This document shows positions 18,859-28,241 of a stretch of 64,000 nucleotides of DNA, in pieces. The DNA is taken from NCBI GenBank assembly GCA_963621885.1, contig CAVFFT010000033.1, positions 1 to 64,000 of the forward strand. Reading direction: 5' to 3'. The first letter of the stretch is position 1. The number at the start of each line of letters is the position of its first letter. The stretch comes from UMGS1519 sp963621885 (GTDB taxonomy: Bacteria > Actinomycetota > Coriobacteriia > Coriobacteriales > Eggerthellaceae). Position numbers and translations under genes: made by a program. A model generated the notes under the pieces. It made no database searches, was not told the origin of the DNA, and saw nothing but the letters and a program-made list of their open reading frames with translations.

Positions 18859-20421
18859 TTAGCTTACCGCGAACTGGCTCTTGAAACGCTCGATGGCAGC
18901 CTTGGCGTCAGCCTCGATCTTGTCGGTGAACTTGCTCTCACGCTCGAGCTCTTCGAACACCTCGGGTGCGTTGACCCGCATGTTCTGCAGAAGCTCGGTA
19001 CGGAAGCGAACCACCTGATCGACCGGAATGTCGTCGAGATAGCCCTGATTGCCGGCGAAAATCGCGATTGCCTGCTCCATAACGGGCATCGGCATGTAGC
19101 GACCCTGCTTCAGAAGCTCCGTCATGCGAGCACCACGGTTGAGCTGCTGCTGCGTAGCCTTGTCGAGGTCGGAACCGAACTGCGTGAATGCGCGCAGCTC
19201 GCGATATGCCGCCAGGTCCAGACGGAGCGAACCCGCCTGCTGCTTCATGGCCTTGCGCTGAGCGTCGCCACCAACGCGGGAAACCGAAATACCAACATCG
19301 ACAGCAGGACGCTGACCCTGGAAGAAGAGGTCGGTGACCAGGTAAATCTGACCGTCGGTAATCGAAATCACATTCGTCGGAATGTACGCGCCAACGTCGC
19401 CTGCCTGCGTCTCGATGATCGGCAGTGCGGTAATGGAACCGGCACCGTTCTCATCGGAGAGCTTAACCGCGCGCTCGAGGAGGCGCGAATGCAGGTAGAA
19501 AATGTCGCCAGGGTAAGCTTCACGTCCCGGCGGGCGACGCAGGGTCAGCGACATCTGGCGGTAAGCCACGGCCTGCTTAGACAGGTCGTCGTACACGCAC
19601 AGAACGTTGCGGCCGCGGTTCTCGGGGCCAGCAGGCTGGCCGTCCTCACCCGTGAACATGAAGTACTCAGCCATAGCCACGCCGGACATCGGAGCGATGT
19701 ACTGCAGCGGCGCCGGGTCAGAAGCGGTAGCGGCAACGATGATAGTGTACTCCATCGCACCGTGCTTCTCGAGGGTCTCCACGATGTTAGCGACCGTGGA
19801 AGCCTTCTGGCCAATAGCCACGTAAATGCAGATCATGTCCTTGCCCTTTTGATTGATGATGGCATCAATCGCAATGGCAGTCTTGCCAGTCTGGCGGTCG
19901 CCAATGATCAACTCACGCTGACCACGGCCAATCGGAATCATGGAGTCAACTGCCATGATACCGGTCTGCATGGGCTCCTTAACAGGCTGGCGCTCATGAA
20001 CGCCAGGAGCCTTGAACTCTACCGGACGACGTCCTTCGGGCGTGAAGGGACCCTTGCCATCAATCGGCACACCGAGGGGGTTAACCACACGGCCGAGCAG
20101 GCCCTTGCCGCACGGAACCTCAACGATCTGGCCCGTGGTGCGAACCTGGTCGTTCTCCTTGATGGCGGCCACATCGCCCAAAAGCACCGCGCCCACCTGA
20201 TCCTCTTCGAGGTTCTGGGCCATGCCGTAGACGGTCTTACCTTCGCTGTTGATAAACTCGAGGAGCTCGCCTTGCATCGCGTCTTTAAGTCCGTCGATGC
20301 GGGCAATGCCGTCGCCAATTTCGATGACCGTGCCAACTTCACGAGCTTCAACACTGGTGCTCAGCTGATCGAGTTGACGACGCAAAGCCTCGTCTATCGC
20401 CTGAGCGGTGATTTCAGTCAC
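18859..20421 (-). CDS. atpA: F1 ATP synthase alpha subunit
   Basis: The non-catalytic nucleotide-binding subunit (520 aa). The P-loop is GDRQTGKT and the conserved [19 protein letters not shown] is present. Translation begins at GTG 20421, which overlaps the atpH stop by one base (TAGTG), with GGAGGTGA 7 bases upstream. It sits fifth in the B-E-F-H-A-G-D-C gene order. Confidence 0.98.
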   Translation of the reverse strand: MTEITAQAIDEALRRQLDQLSTSVEAREVGTVIEIGDGIARIDGLKDAMQGELLEFINSEGKTVYGMAQNLEEDQVGAVLLGDVAAIKENDQVRTTGQIVEVPCGKGLLGRVVNPLGVPIDGKGPFTPEGRRPVEFKAPGVHERQPVKEPMQTGIMAVDSMIPIGRGQRELIIGDRQTGKTAIAIDAIINQKGKDMICIYVAIGQKASTVANIVETLEKHGAMEYTIIVAATASDPAPLQYIAPMSGVAMAEYFMFTGEDGQPAGPENRGRNVLCVYDDLSKQAVAYRQMSLTLRRPPGREAYPGDIFYLHSRLLERAVKLSDENGAGSITALPIIETQAGDVGAYIPTNVISITDGQIYLVTDLFFQGQRPAVDVGISVSRVGGDAQRKAMKQQAGSLRLDLAAYRELRAFTQFGSDLDKATQQQLNRGARMTELLKQGRYMPMPVMEQAIAIFAGNQGYLDDIPVDQVVRFRTELLQNMRVNAPEVFEELERESKFTDKIEADAKAAIERFKSQFAVS

Positions 20422-20999
20422 TATCTTTCACCTCCATTGTTGTGTTTCTTAAGCTCGATGCGCGCCTTGTTCATTTGCGCACGCACGCTTGCGTCAATAC
20501 GCTTGCCCTGCACCGTCATGATGATGCCGCCGAGCATTTCTTTGTTGATACGTTCGTTGATAATCGCGTCCTTGCCAATCTCGTCTTGAACCTTCTGCTT
20601 GATCACATCACGCAGATGGTCATCGAGCGAGACAGCCGTCGTCACATCCACCGCAACGAGATTGTACTCATCGGCCATGAGGCGGTTGTATGCATGGAAC
20701 ACACGCGGAAGCAAGTCCATGTCATGACGTGCAGCCATAACACCGACGACCTGCAGAAGGGTCGCGTTGAAACCGGCAAAGCCGTTCACAATCAGACCCG
20801 TCAACTGCTCCTCGGAAAGCGTGTCATCCTTCAGCACCTGAATGAACTGAGGATTGGAACGCAGCTCCTTGATGATGGTGCGCAGCTGACTCCTCGCCTC
20901 GACCAGTTCCTCCCGGCCGCTCTGTTCGTAGATGTTCTCGACGAGCGTCTTGGAATAGGCCTCGATTTTCCCGTTGACAAGAAGGCGATTAGTTTTCAT
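20421..20999 (-). CDS. atpH: F1 ATP synthase delta subunit
   Basis: The delta subunit (192 aa) sits on top of F1 and ties it to the b-subunit stalk. It has the N-terminal helical bundle ([20 protein letters not shown]) and the C-terminal conserved region ([20 protein letters not shown]). Its ATG lies inside the end of atpF (11-base overlap) and its stop overlaps the atpA start, so coupled translation is likely on both sides. Confidence 0.95.
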   Translation of the reverse strand: MKTNRLLVNGKIEAYSKTLVENIYEQSGREELVEARSQLRTIIKELRSNPQFIQVLKDDTLSEEQLTGLIVNGFAGFNATLLQVVGVMAARHDMDLLPRVFHAYNRLMADEYNLVAVDVTTAVSLDDHLRDVIKQKVQDEIGKDAIINERINKEMLGGIIMTVQGKRIDASVRAQMNKARIELKKHNNGGER

Positions 21000-21603
21000 T
21001 CAAGCTCCCCGCCTCTTTGATGTAGCGCTCAATGATGGCGCGGTGTTCGTCGTCGCTCAGGTCGTTTCCGATAACCTTGCTCGCAACCGCGATGCTCATA
21101 TCGGCAACGGAACCCTGAAGCTCCTCGATGGCGGCCTTCTTCTCGTACTCGATTGCCGCACGCGCCTTTTCGATCATCTCATCAGCCTGGTGCTGGGCCG
21201 TGGCGGTGATATCCGCCTGCAGTGCCTCACCGGACTTCTTGGCGTCAGAGACGATCTGCGCTGCCAAAGCCTTCGCTTCAGCGAGCTGATTCTCATGCTC
21301 TTCCATCGCATGTTCAGCCGCCTGACGAGCTTCTTCAGCCTTCGCAAGAGCATCCTTGATGGTGTTCTCGCGGCGGTTGAGCATATTCTCGAAAACCGGC
21401 CAGCCAAACTTGGCCAAGATGAACCACAGAATCAAAAAGGCAATGAGCATCGGGATGAACTCGTTCATCTGCGGCAGGATGGCGTTAATGCCGGCCGTTT
21501 CCTCCGCAGCGAATGCGGCGGACGGCATGGCGGTAGCCAACGCAGCAGCAGCGACGATGCCCAAGGAGAGCTTCTTCGCGACACTGGTGGTATTCGCTGT
21601 CAA
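20989..21603 (-). CDS. atpF: F0 ATP synthase b subunit with signal-peptide-like N-terminus
   Basis: The b subunit is the peripheral stalk, with one membrane helix (about residues 47-65, IPMLIAFLILWFILAKFGWP) and a long charged coiled coil. Before that helix it has a second hydrophobic segment with a classical signal peptidase I site (KKLSLGIVAAAALATAMPSAAFA-A region, residues 10-32). I place the start at TTG 21603 because GAGGAGG lies 8 bases upstream; the ATG at 21684 would overlap atpE and lacks such a site. The product is 204 aa. Whether the leader is cleaved is not known to me. Confidence 0.93.
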   Translation of the reverse strand: MTANTTSVAKKLSLGIVAAAALATAMPSAAFAAEETAGINAILPQMNEFIPMLIAFLILWFILAKFGWPVFENMLNRRENTIKDALAKAEEARQAAEHAMEEHENQLAEAKALAAQIVSDAKKSGEALQADITATAQHQADEMIEKARAAIEYEKKAAIEELQGSVADMSIAVASKVIGNDLSDDEHRAIIERYIKEAGSLNEN

Positions 21604-21661
21604 CTCTTTTGCCTCCTCTTCTTGTCTTCCTGATTTCTTCTTCGCTAGATCCTGGTGGATG

Positions 21662-21880
21662 TTAGGCGATGAAGAAGAGAACAAGACCGAGGAGTGCGAG
21701 TGCCTCGGACATGGCGGCGCCGATGAAGAAGTAGCCCATGAGCTGACCCTTCATCTCAGGCTGACGAGCGGCCGAAACGCACAGGCCGTACGTGGCGATG
21801 CCGATGCCGGCGCCAGGTCCTATGGCTGCAAGACCATAGCCCACGACCTTCATCGCAGCGAGCGTCAAAGTGATTTCCAC
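21662..21880 (-). CDS. atpE: F0 ATP synthase c subunit (proteolipid)
   Basis: A 72-residue hairpin of two membrane helices joined by the polar loop ARQPEMKGQ. The ion-binding carboxylate is the Glu in AAMSEALALLG of helix 2. Helix 1 reads GPGAGIGIA, without the Gln found in Na+-binding c subunits, so protons are the more likely coupling ion. It starts with GTG, with GGAGG 5 bases before. Between it and atpB is a 125-bp gap with a hairpin. Confidence 0.96.
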   Translation of the reverse strand: MEITLTLAAMKVVGYGLAAIGPGAGIGIATYGLCVSAARQPEMKGQLMGYFFIGAAMSEALALLGLVLFFIA

Positions 21881-21970
21881 AATTACCTCCTTTGTTGAAT
21901 CCGGAGCCCATCTCCGGCATTCACCTTACCTGACCCCAGCTAGCAAGCCAGCTGAAAGCACCAATGAATA

Positions 21971-21989
21971 AGCGGGCATGGAGTGCCCG
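21971..21989. other. Hairpin between atpB and atpE
   Basis: A 7-bp perfect stem GCGGGCA / TGCCCGC with a 5-base loop lies in the atpB-atpE gap just after the atpB stop. It has no T-run, so it is not a good terminator. It may stabilise the downstream atpE part of the mRNA, which is needed in excess; that is inference. Confidence 0.4.
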
Positions 21990-22005
21990 CGCGTTGTCTC
22001 CGTAC

Positions 22006-22806
22006 TCAGTGAGGATGGATAGCCAGACCGATGTAGGAAGACGAAAGAATCGTGAACACGTATGCCTGAAGGAAAGCGACGAGCGTTTCGAGGGCATACA
22101 TGGCGATAAGCAGGATGAACCAGACAACGCCAACCACGCCGGTGACGACGTCCATCTGGAAGAATGCGTACTGGAAGAACACGGTGGTCGCCAGAGAGAA
22201 CACGGCGAGAATCATGTGGCCAGACAGCATGTTGCCGTAAAGTCGGACAGCCAGCGTGAGCAGGCGGATGACCATCGAGATGAACTCGAGGAACCAGACG
22301 ATCGGAATCATCGGGCCGGGGACGCCGGACGGCACGAGGCTCTTGAAGTAGCCGCCAAGGCCGAGCGTCTTGAAGCCGTAGTAGTTGAAGTAGACGAACG
22401 ACACGAGCGAAAGCGCCCAGGTGACGGAGATCGTACCGGTTGCCGTCTTAAAGCCCGGGATAAGGCCGCCGATGTTGCAGATGAGGATGAAGAAGAACAG
22501 CGTCGCCAGGAACGGCACATGCTTCTTGAAGCCCGCGCCGATAACATCCTCGGCAATGGAACCCTTCACGAAGGTGTAACCAAATTCGATGGTGTTATAG
22601 AACTTGTTCTTCGGAATCAGCTGCAGATTGCGCGACACGCCCAGCAGAAGCACGATGACAACTGCGAGCGCGATAAACATCCATATCGTGTACTGAGAAA
22701 TGTTCCAGCTGCCGACCGAGAAGATAGTGGCCGACACAAACGTGTCGTAAAGCCCCTGTGCCTCTTCGACAAACTGGCTAAGTGCACTTCCGAGTGCCTC
22801 ACCCAT
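22006..22806 (-). CDS. atpB: F0 ATP synthase a subunit
   Basis: The a subunit (266 aa) forms the two half-channels for ion flow. It has 5-6 membrane helices, and the essential Arg lies in the conserved stretch LLTLAVRLYGNMLSGH. The C-terminal helix region (YALETLVAFLQAYVFTIL) is typical. It follows the small AtpI-like gene by 29 bp. Confidence 0.97.
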   Translation of the reverse strand: MGEALGSALSQFVEEAQGLYDTFVSATIFSVGSWNISQYTIWMFIALAVVIVLLLGVSRNLQLIPKNKFYNTIEFGYTFVKGSIAEDVIGAGFKKHVPFLATLFFFILICNIGGLIPGFKTATGTISVTWALSLVSFVYFNYYGFKTLGLGGYFKSLVPSGVPGPMIPIVWFLEFISMVIRLLTLAVRLYGNMLSGHMILAVFSLATTVFFQYAFFQMDVVTGVVGVVWFILLIAMYALETLVAFLQAYVFTILSSSYIGLAIHPH

Positions 22807-22835
22807 TGAATGACCAACCTTTCTTTCTCGCGCCT

Positions 22836-23132
22836 CTACTTGCGCTTCGCGAGAACGTTCTTATACACCACGTATACCGAAATCGAGGCGACAAGCACCA
22901 CAATTTCGGCGCATCCAAACGGCAGCAACACATCGTGCGCGTAGTTCGAACACAGCAGCAGCGCGGCAATCTCTAGTGCCAGCGACACTGCCGTACCCAA
23001 GAGCGCCGTCGCCGCGGATGCGAGCATCCGAACCGACATCACTCTTCTCGACAGCCGAATCGCTGCGAAAAGCGGGATAAATCCGACGAAGCCAGCAACC
23101 GCGCCGCCTATTATGCCAAGCGCGATACTCAC
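22836..23132 (-). CDS. Small membrane protein in the AtpI position
   Basis: A 98-residue protein with four hydrophobic segments and a basic end (VYKNVLAKRK). Position (first gene of the ATP synthase operon, before atpB) and topology suggest an AtpI-like assembly factor, which in other bacteria helps c-ring assembly or Mg2+ supply. Sequence similarity to AtpI is not clear to me. The GTG start at 23132 has only a weak ribosome binding site, so the exact start is uncertain. Confidence 0.65.
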   Translation of the reverse strand: MSIALGIIGGAVAGFVGFIPLFAAIRLSRRVMSVRMLASAATALLGTAVSLALEIAALLLCSNYAHDVLLPFGCAEIVVLVASISVYVVYKNVLAKRK

Positions 23133-23499
23133 TTTCTAGAATCTGTCCCCTTTCTGCACTAAATACGTCCGTCATTGGCAAATTCCGGTCAAAGTTTTCT
23201 TTCTTTTGAAAGAGTTGCTTTTACCCAACTTACAAATAGCGTCCGTATTTTGAATCCACCTCGCAGAACCACGTGCATAGTAGCACCTGTATCCACATAA
23301 TCTACCGAGAACCGTTGAATTGCCTTATATTCCGACAAACGGAAAAGGCCTGCTCACAGGCATAATTCCTTTGAATTGTTTACCCGTTTACCGATTGATT
23401 ATGCGCATGTTTCGCCGCTTTGCGTCATGGCTTCGCACACGAAAAGCCGCCTCAGCAGGAAGTTCTCCCACCGAGGCGGCTGCCTCAGCAATTTGGCTC
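23133..23499. other. 367-bp region upstream of the ATP synthase operon
   Basis: No gene is supported. The half near 23133-23300 is AT-richer than its surroundings and should hold the operon promoter. On the minus strand TTGACC followed 17 bases later by GACGTA is the best -35/-10 pair I can see, and it is weak. The other half carries the glyA terminator (23441-23481). Confidence 0.45.
23441..23481 (-). terminator. Terminator after glyA
   Basis: A 9-bp perfect stem AGCCGCCTC / GAGGCGGCT (23445-23453, 23473-23481) is followed on the minus strand by TTTTCG. It is 19 bp past the glyA stop. Confidence 0.82.
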
Positions 23500-24750
23500 T
23501 TACAGCTCCGGATAAAGCGGATGGGCGGCGAGGATGCCGTCGACCTCTTCCTTGATCGCCGCAAGCTTTGCCTCATCGCCACGCGCGAAGACGGTGCGGG
23601 CGATAAGCTGACCCACCTGATAGAACTCGTCGGCGGTAAGGCCGCGGGTGGTTGCCGCCGCGCTGCCTACGCGGATGCCGCTCGTCACGAAGGGCGAACG
23701 CTGCTCGTTCGGGATGGTATTCTTGTTCACCGTGATGCCCACGAGCTCCAGCTGCTTCTCCGCATCCTTGCCGGTCACGTCGGCCGGGCAGAGGTCCACG
23801 AGACACAGATGGTTGTCGGTGCCGCCCGACACGAGGCGCAGGCCGCCGTCGGCAATGCCCGCGCCGAGCTTCGCGGCGTTCTCGATGATATTCGCCGCGT
23901 ACTCCTTGAAGGCGGGCTTCAGGGCCTCGCCAAACGCGACCGCCTTGCCGGCGATGACATGCATGAGCGGGCCGCCCTGGCTGCCCGGGAACACGGCCTT
24001 GTCAATCTTCTTGGCAATCTCCTCGTCGTTGGAGAGGATGAAGCCGCCACGCGGTCCGCGCAGCGTCTTGTGGCTCGTCGAGGTCACGATGTCTGCGTAC
24101 GGCACCGGGCTCGGATGCAAACCCGCGGCTACGAGGCCGGCGATGTGGGCCATGTCGATCATGAGGTAGGCGCCCACCTCGTGCGCGATGGCACCCATGC
24201 GCTCGAAGTCGATAACGCGCGGATACGCGGACGCACCGCCCACGATCAGGGCCGGACGCAGCTCCTTCGCCATGCGCTCGAGCTCGTCGTAGTCGATGCG
24301 CTCGGTTTCGGGGTTGAGCGGATACGCATGGAAGTCGTAGCTCTTGCCCGAGAAGTTCACCGGCGAACCATGCGTGAGGTGGCCGCCCTGGTCAAGGGAC
24401 ATGCCAAGCACGACATCGCCCGGCTTGATGAGGGCGCGATAAGCGGCCTCGTTCGCGCTCGCGCCGGAATGCGGCTGCACGTTCGCGAAATTGCAGTGGT
24501 AGAGCTCCTTCGCACGATCACGCGCGATGTTCTCGACGATGTCGACCTTCTCGCAACCGCCGTAGTAGCGCTTTCCCGGGTAGCCTTCCGCGTACTTGTT
24601 CGTCAGAACGCTTCCCACCGCTTCCATGACGGAAGGCGAGGTGAAGTTCTCGGACGCGATGAGCTCGATGCTGTCACGCTGACGGCCGAGCTCCTGCTGA
24701 ATCGCGGAAGCGACGTCGGGATCGGTTTGAATAAGGTGTTCAAGAGACAT
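23500..24750 (-). CDS. glyA: Serine hydroxymethyltransferase
   Basis: A PLP enzyme that converts serine and tetrahydrofolate to glycine and methylene-THF, the main one-carbon source. The 416-residue length is typical. Recognisable blocks include [31 protein letters not shown] and the PLP-lysine motif [14 protein letters not shown]. It is followed by its own terminator; rpiB lies 207 bp upstream on the same strand. Confidence 0.98.
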   Translation of the reverse strand: MSLEHLIQTDPDVASAIQQELGRQRDSIELIASENFTSPSVMEAVGSVLTNKYAEGYPGKRYYGGCEKVDIVENIARDRAKELYHCNFANVQPHSGASANEAAYRALIKPGDVVLGMSLDQGGHLTHGSPVNFSGKSYDFHAYPLNPETERIDYDELERMAKELRPALIVGGASAYPRVIDFERMGAIAHEVGAYLMIDMAHIAGLVAAGLHPSPVPYADIVTSTSHKTLRGPRGGFILSNDEEIAKKIDKAVFPGSQGGPLMHVIAGKAVAFGEALKPAFKEYAANIIENAAKLGAGIADGGLRLVSGGTDNHLCLVDLCPADVTGKDAEKQLELVGITVNKNTIPNEQRSPFVTSGIRVGSAAATTRGLTADEFYQVGQLIARTVFARGDEAKLAAIKEEVDGILAAHPLYPEL

Positions 24751-24957
24751 CAGTGATCGTTCCTTTCATCCAGATGTCAATTCGTTTCGAAAAACGTTCC
24801 GTGCGGCCGCGGCCTCATGCCGCTTTCCTGAACTGGCAAGTCTCGGGCGACCTTTGCCACGCCGCTCGCCCAAGACGCCTTATCGCTGGCAGCGGTGCCG
24901 GCCAAAGGCGCCATATCGCGAGGCGCTTGCGAGCCTTCGCCGGCCTGCGCGGAAGGC

Positions 24958-25404
24958 TTAGGAATCCACGCGCTCGAGCGGAATGATCTTGGCAAGCCGC
25001 GCCGCGTGGCGTCCGCCCTCGAAGGGGGTGTTCAGGAAAACGTCGACGATCTTCTCGTTGGTTGCGATATCGACGAAACGGCCCGAAAGCGTCACGACGT
25101 TCGCATCGTTGTGGGCACGCGCCAGCTCGGCGAACTCGGGGCTCGTCACATTCGCGGCACGTACGCGCACAATCTTGTTCGCGACGATGCTCATGCCAAT
25201 GCCCGTGCCGCAAACGAGAATTCCCCGCTCGGCGCGATCGAAGCTGACATCCATGGAAACCTTGATGGCGTAGTCGGGGTAATCCACTCGATCAGAAGTC
25301 TGAGGTCCCCGGTCCAGCACTTCGTGACCCTGCGCTTTCAGGTATTCGACGAGCTGCTGCTTCTGTTCGAATCCCGCATGATCACTGCCAATACTAATTC
25401 TCAT
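24958..25404 (-). CDS. rpiB: Ribose-5-phosphate isomerase B
   Basis: RpiB interconverts ribose-5-phosphate and ribulose-5-phosphate. The N-terminus MRISIGSDHAGFEQK and the active-site block VCGTGIGMSIVANK (catalytic Cys) identify the LacAB/RpiB family. The 148-aa length is normal. The ATG at 25404 follows AGGGAGG by about 8 bases; the open frame continues upstream into a repeat region and that part is not credible as protein. Confidence 0.96.
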   Translation of the reverse strand: MRISIGSDHAGFEQKQQLVEYLKAQGHEVLDRGPQTSDRVDYPDYAIKVSMDVSFDRAERGILVCGTGIGMSIVANKIVRVRAANVTSPEFAELARAHNDANVVTLSGRFVDIATNEKIVDVFLNTPFEGGRHAARLAKIIPLERVDS

Positions 25405-25815
25405 GCTGAAATGTTCCTCCCTGTACTCTTCGACGCCCTTAACCCTTGCGGCGCCGCTGTCTTCCGTTGCCAAAATAGCATGAAACGCCGGGGGCGCAGG
25501 CGGCAAACAGCCACGCCACACGCAAATATGACGAACGCGAAATAAAGGGGCGATGACGTGCTTGATTCGCCGCGCGGGCGCGGGCGGACGGCGCGCTTGG
25601 TCGGCCACGCGATTGCAAGCAGCTGGTGCGCTTGGTCGGCCACGCGCTTGCAAGCAGCTGGCGCGCTTGGTCGGCCACGCGGTTGCAAGCAGCTGGCGCG
25701 CTTACGGAAGGCTGGAACAGACAGACTGCCGCGCGGTTACGCTAGAACAATACAGACAGGCTGACGCAGTTGCACGGCGATTGGCGCATCCGTGCTCGGA
25801 CGCCTGACGGCATGC
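25405..25815. other. 411-bp intergenic region holding a 35-bp repeat array
   Basis: This gap between rpiB and the Sua5/YrdC gene shows no supported gene. Its centre is a tandem repeat (25591-25705). The repeat creates several overlapping open frames that I treat as artefacts. The part at 25705-25815 has no clear terminator. Confidence 0.55.
25591..25705. repeat. Tandem repeat, 3.3 copies of a 35-bp unit
   Basis: Units start at 25591, 25626 and 25661, and a partial unit at 25696. Each begins GCGCGCTTGGTCGGCCACGC and ends TTGCAAGCAGCTG; the copies differ at only a few positions (unit 2 has GTGCG). The units abut with no spacers, so this is a minisatellite and not a CRISPR array. Confidence 0.95.
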
Positions 25816-26436
25816 TTAAACAGCAGGCGCGTTCAGCACCGCATCGATGGCGGCTTGTGTGATACCGCCCGCACGCAGAATCTTGTAGGTCTCCCCCGTG
25901 CAATCAAGCACAGTCGATCCCACGCCGCTTTTCTCCTGCTCGTCATCGATAGCGGCCGCCACTTGGGCGAGAATCACCGGGTCGATATCGCAAAAACGCT
26001 GGGGGTCGGCCTGTCCCGACAGATTCGCCGAAGTCACCGCCAAGGGGTTGCCCACCTCGTCCGCGATCACGCGCACGAGCACGTCATCGGGCATGCGCAG
26101 CCCAATCGTTCCCGCGGCGGACTGGTATTCCGGCGGCACGCTTTCGCTTGCCCGCACTATCAGCGTTAAGGCACCCGGCCAAAAGGCCTCGGCCAGCCGC
26201 GTCACCCACGGCGGCACATCCGCGCCATAAATTTCCAGGTCGCGCTTCTGCGACACGAGCCAGGCAACGGGCTTGTTGGAAGGACGACCCTTGATTTCGT
26301 ACAGAATGCCCGGGTCGGGACAATGCAGCGGCGAGACCGCGATGCCGAAAAGCGTGTCCGTGGGAACGAGCGCCGGCTCGCCCGCCACGAGCGCAGATAC
26401 CACCGCGTCGAAAGCGTCGTCGTTAGCGCCGGCCAT
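25816..26436 (-). CDS. Sua5/YciO/YrdC-type threonylcarbamoyl-AMP synthase
   Basis: This family makes threonylcarbamoyl-AMP from threonine, bicarbonate and ATP for the t6A base of ANN-decoding tRNAs. The YrdC fold is seen in ALVPTDTLFGIAVS, the nucleotide/carbamoyl-binding IKGRPSNKPVAWLV and AVTSANLSG. At 206 aa it is a short TsaC-like form without the extra Sua5 domain. The ATG at 26436 comes one base after the stop of the upstream membrane-protein gene (26438), so the two are likely cotranscribed. Confidence 0.9.
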   Translation of the reverse strand: MAGANDDAFDAVVSALVAGEPALVPTDTLFGIAVSPLHCPDPGILYEIKGRPSNKPVAWLVSQKRDLEIYGADVPPWVTRLAEAFWPGALTLIVRASESVPPEYQSAAGTIGLRMPDDVLVRVIADEVGNPLAVTSANLSGQADPQRFCDIDPVILAQVAAAIDDEQEKSGVGSTVLDCTGETYKILRAGGITQAAIDAVLNAPAV

Positions 26437-26437
26437 A

Positions 26438-27862
26438 TTAGGCGGCCTTCGAATTCTTGTCGCGCGAGGAAAGCATGAACGCCTCCTGCGTGATGGGCTG
26501 GTCAAACGCATAGCGATGCCAGGTGAGCCACACAATCAGCGCCACCATGACCGCGGCGACCGTAATCGTCGCGTAGAAGAGGAACTCGACCGCGGCTACC
26601 AATACAAGCAGCACCATCGTCAAGCCCCACGCCTTGCGGAAGCGCATCACGAGGCCGAAGGCGAGAATCAGCAGCAGAACGCCCACCAGACCAAGCGTCG
26701 GTCCGAAGAAGATGTCGCCGAAGTTCACGAACTGAATGACCGCCGAATAGGGCGCGAACAATTCCGGCACGAAATTCAGGCCGATATTCACCAGACCCGT
26801 GACGCCAACAAAGGTGCCCGACACCCACGCGACGTCCTTGCACTGCTGCTCGGGGTCGGCCTTCTTGTTCTTGTCCTTGAAGAAGTTGGTCTGCCCCAAA
26901 AGCAGCGCGCCAATGCAGAACGGCAGCCAGAACATGATGCCGCGGTAGACAAGCGCGATGATGGTGGCGGTCGCAAGGTCACCGCCCGCACCGGTGATGA
27001 TCGCCGCGATGGCCGCCTCGACAACACCGATGCCCTGAGGCGTGGGCGAAAGGATGACCGACACCGCCGCGAGTGCGAAAGCCGCCACAAGAACCGGCAC
27101 GTTGGTGTATCCGAAGGCAAAACCGATGGCGACGAGACACAGCATGTTCAAAATTGCGGAAAGCGACGCCCACGACACGCTGATGACCGTGCCCATCGGG
27201 TTATGCGCGAGAATGCGCGCCGACTTGATCATCGAGTCGGCGTTGGCCGAACCCCATGCGGGGGGAAGCGAGCGCTTGAAAACGCCAATGATCTTGTTCA
27301 CGAGCGATTCGATCTTATCGAAGAGCCAATAAAGCGCGTCCGGCTTGAAATAGCCCAGCATGAACAAGCTCGACAGGCCCAGCAGAACAAGCGCGAGCAG
27401 GCCGCCGCCCGTGATGAAGAGAATGTTCATCTGGCCCGAGATCGCCATCGTGACAAAGCCGATGACGCTGATGACGAACACGGCGGCAAAATAGCCGATC
27501 TGCGAAAGGATGGCGCCGCTCGTTGCTGTGCCGACCGCAGCACCCTTGCGGCGCAGGTCGTCGATGATGAAAACAACGCCGGTCGCACCGCTGAAGAGGC
27601 AGAAGGTGTTGATGAAGACGAGCGAGAAAATGAGAACGATATCCTGCCACAGCGTCGTCTTCTGGAATCCGACCGCGTCGAAAGCGGTCTTGTATGACAT
27701 CGCCTGCGTCAGGTGGCGCAGGAGCATAAGGACGCACGCAATGACGATAGGAATAAGCGCACCCGTCGCCAGGGTGTCGACAAATTCCATGAGATAGTCG
27801 GCGTTTGCAAGCAAAAAGCAGCACGCGACAATGGCGATGATGATGAGCAACGCCTTCTTCAA
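26438..27862 (-). CDS. Polytopic membrane protein, LPG-synthase-TM (YbhN/UPF0104) family
   Basis: A 474-residue membrane protein with about 10-12 hydrophobic helices. It resembles the flippase-like membrane domain of lysylphosphatidylglycerol synthase (TSGAILSQIGYFAAVFV; PTPQGIGVVEAAIAAIITGAG). The soluble aminoacyl-transfer domain of MprF is absent, so it is not an LPG synthase itself; a lipid or polyprenyl-linked transport role is plausible. The TTG start at 27862 gives MKKALLIII, with AAGGAAGG 7 bases upstream; longer readings run into a tandem repeat. It is upstream of and nearly touching the Sua5/YrdC gene. Confidence 0.82.
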   Translation of the reverse strand: MKKALLIIIAIVACCFLLANADYLMEFVDTLATGALIPIVIACVLMLLRHLTQAMSYKTAFDAVGFQKTTLWQDIVLIFSLVFINTFCLFSGATGVVFIIDDLRRKGAAVGTATSGAILSQIGYFAAVFVISVIGFVTMAISGQMNILFITGGGLLALVLLGLSSLFMLGYFKPDALYWLFDKIESLVNKIIGVFKRSLPPAWGSANADSMIKSARILAHNPMGTVISVSWASLSAILNMLCLVAIGFAFGYTNVPVLVAAFALAAVSVILSPTPQGIGVVEAAIAAIITGAGGDLATATIIALVYRGIMFWLPFCIGALLLGQTNFFKDKNKKADPEQQCKDVAWVSGTFVGVTGLVNIGLNFVPELFAPYSAVIQFVNFGDIFFGPTLGLVGVLLLILAFGLVMRFRKAWGLTMVLLVLVAAVEFLFYATITVAAVMVALIVWLTWHRYAFDQPITQEAFMLSSRDKNSKAA

Positions 27863-27975
27863 GCGCAATCCTTCCTTGCCAGATTTCGAAACATAATACC
27901 ACCCCGAGGCGCATATGCCTTCCCCACCGCCTTCCCCACCGCCCGAGAGGCATTCCGAGAACCCCCGAAGCTGGC

Positions 27976-28087
27976 GCTGCGGCACAGCCATCACGCGCGC
28001 TGCGGCACAACCCTCACGCGGCTGCGGCACAGCCATCACGCGCGCTACCGTGCGGCCATCATGCGTGCCACCGTGCATCCATCGCGC
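27976..28087. repeat. Degenerate tandem repeat, about five 21-23-bp units
   Basis: Units at 27976-27998, 27999-28020, 28021-28043, 28044-28066 and 28067-28087. The first three start GCTGCGGCACA and contain CATCACGCG or CCTCACGCG; the last two are more diverged. It lies in the 379-bp divergent gap (27863-28241) between the LPG-synthase-TM gene and the J-domain gene; nothing else but promoters is expected there. Confidence 0.85.
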
Positions 28088-28241
28088 CCTCTGTCACGCC
28101 AATGCAAGCGGCCCCGCAGCAGGAGAAAAGCGCCGTCATCGCCCCAAACGCGTACCCCTTGCGGCAGGCGAAATTGTCGGGTTGAAGTGTTTTCCCACTT
28201 GTAAACAAGCATTTCCCCCGTTTGCCTATATAGTTGTGGGC

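Noticed and set aside
21662..21880. A sodium-driven ATP synthase
   Set aside because: Helix 1 of the c subunit lacks the Gln of the Na+ signature (it reads GPGAGIGIA), so protons are more likely.
25591..25705. A CRISPR array
   Set aside because: Units abut directly with no unique spacers, there are too few copies, and no cas genes occur in the window.
25401..25764. Several overlapping open frames in the rpiB upstream region
   Set aside because: Generated by the 35-bp repeat, which keeps frames open; no ribosome binding sites.
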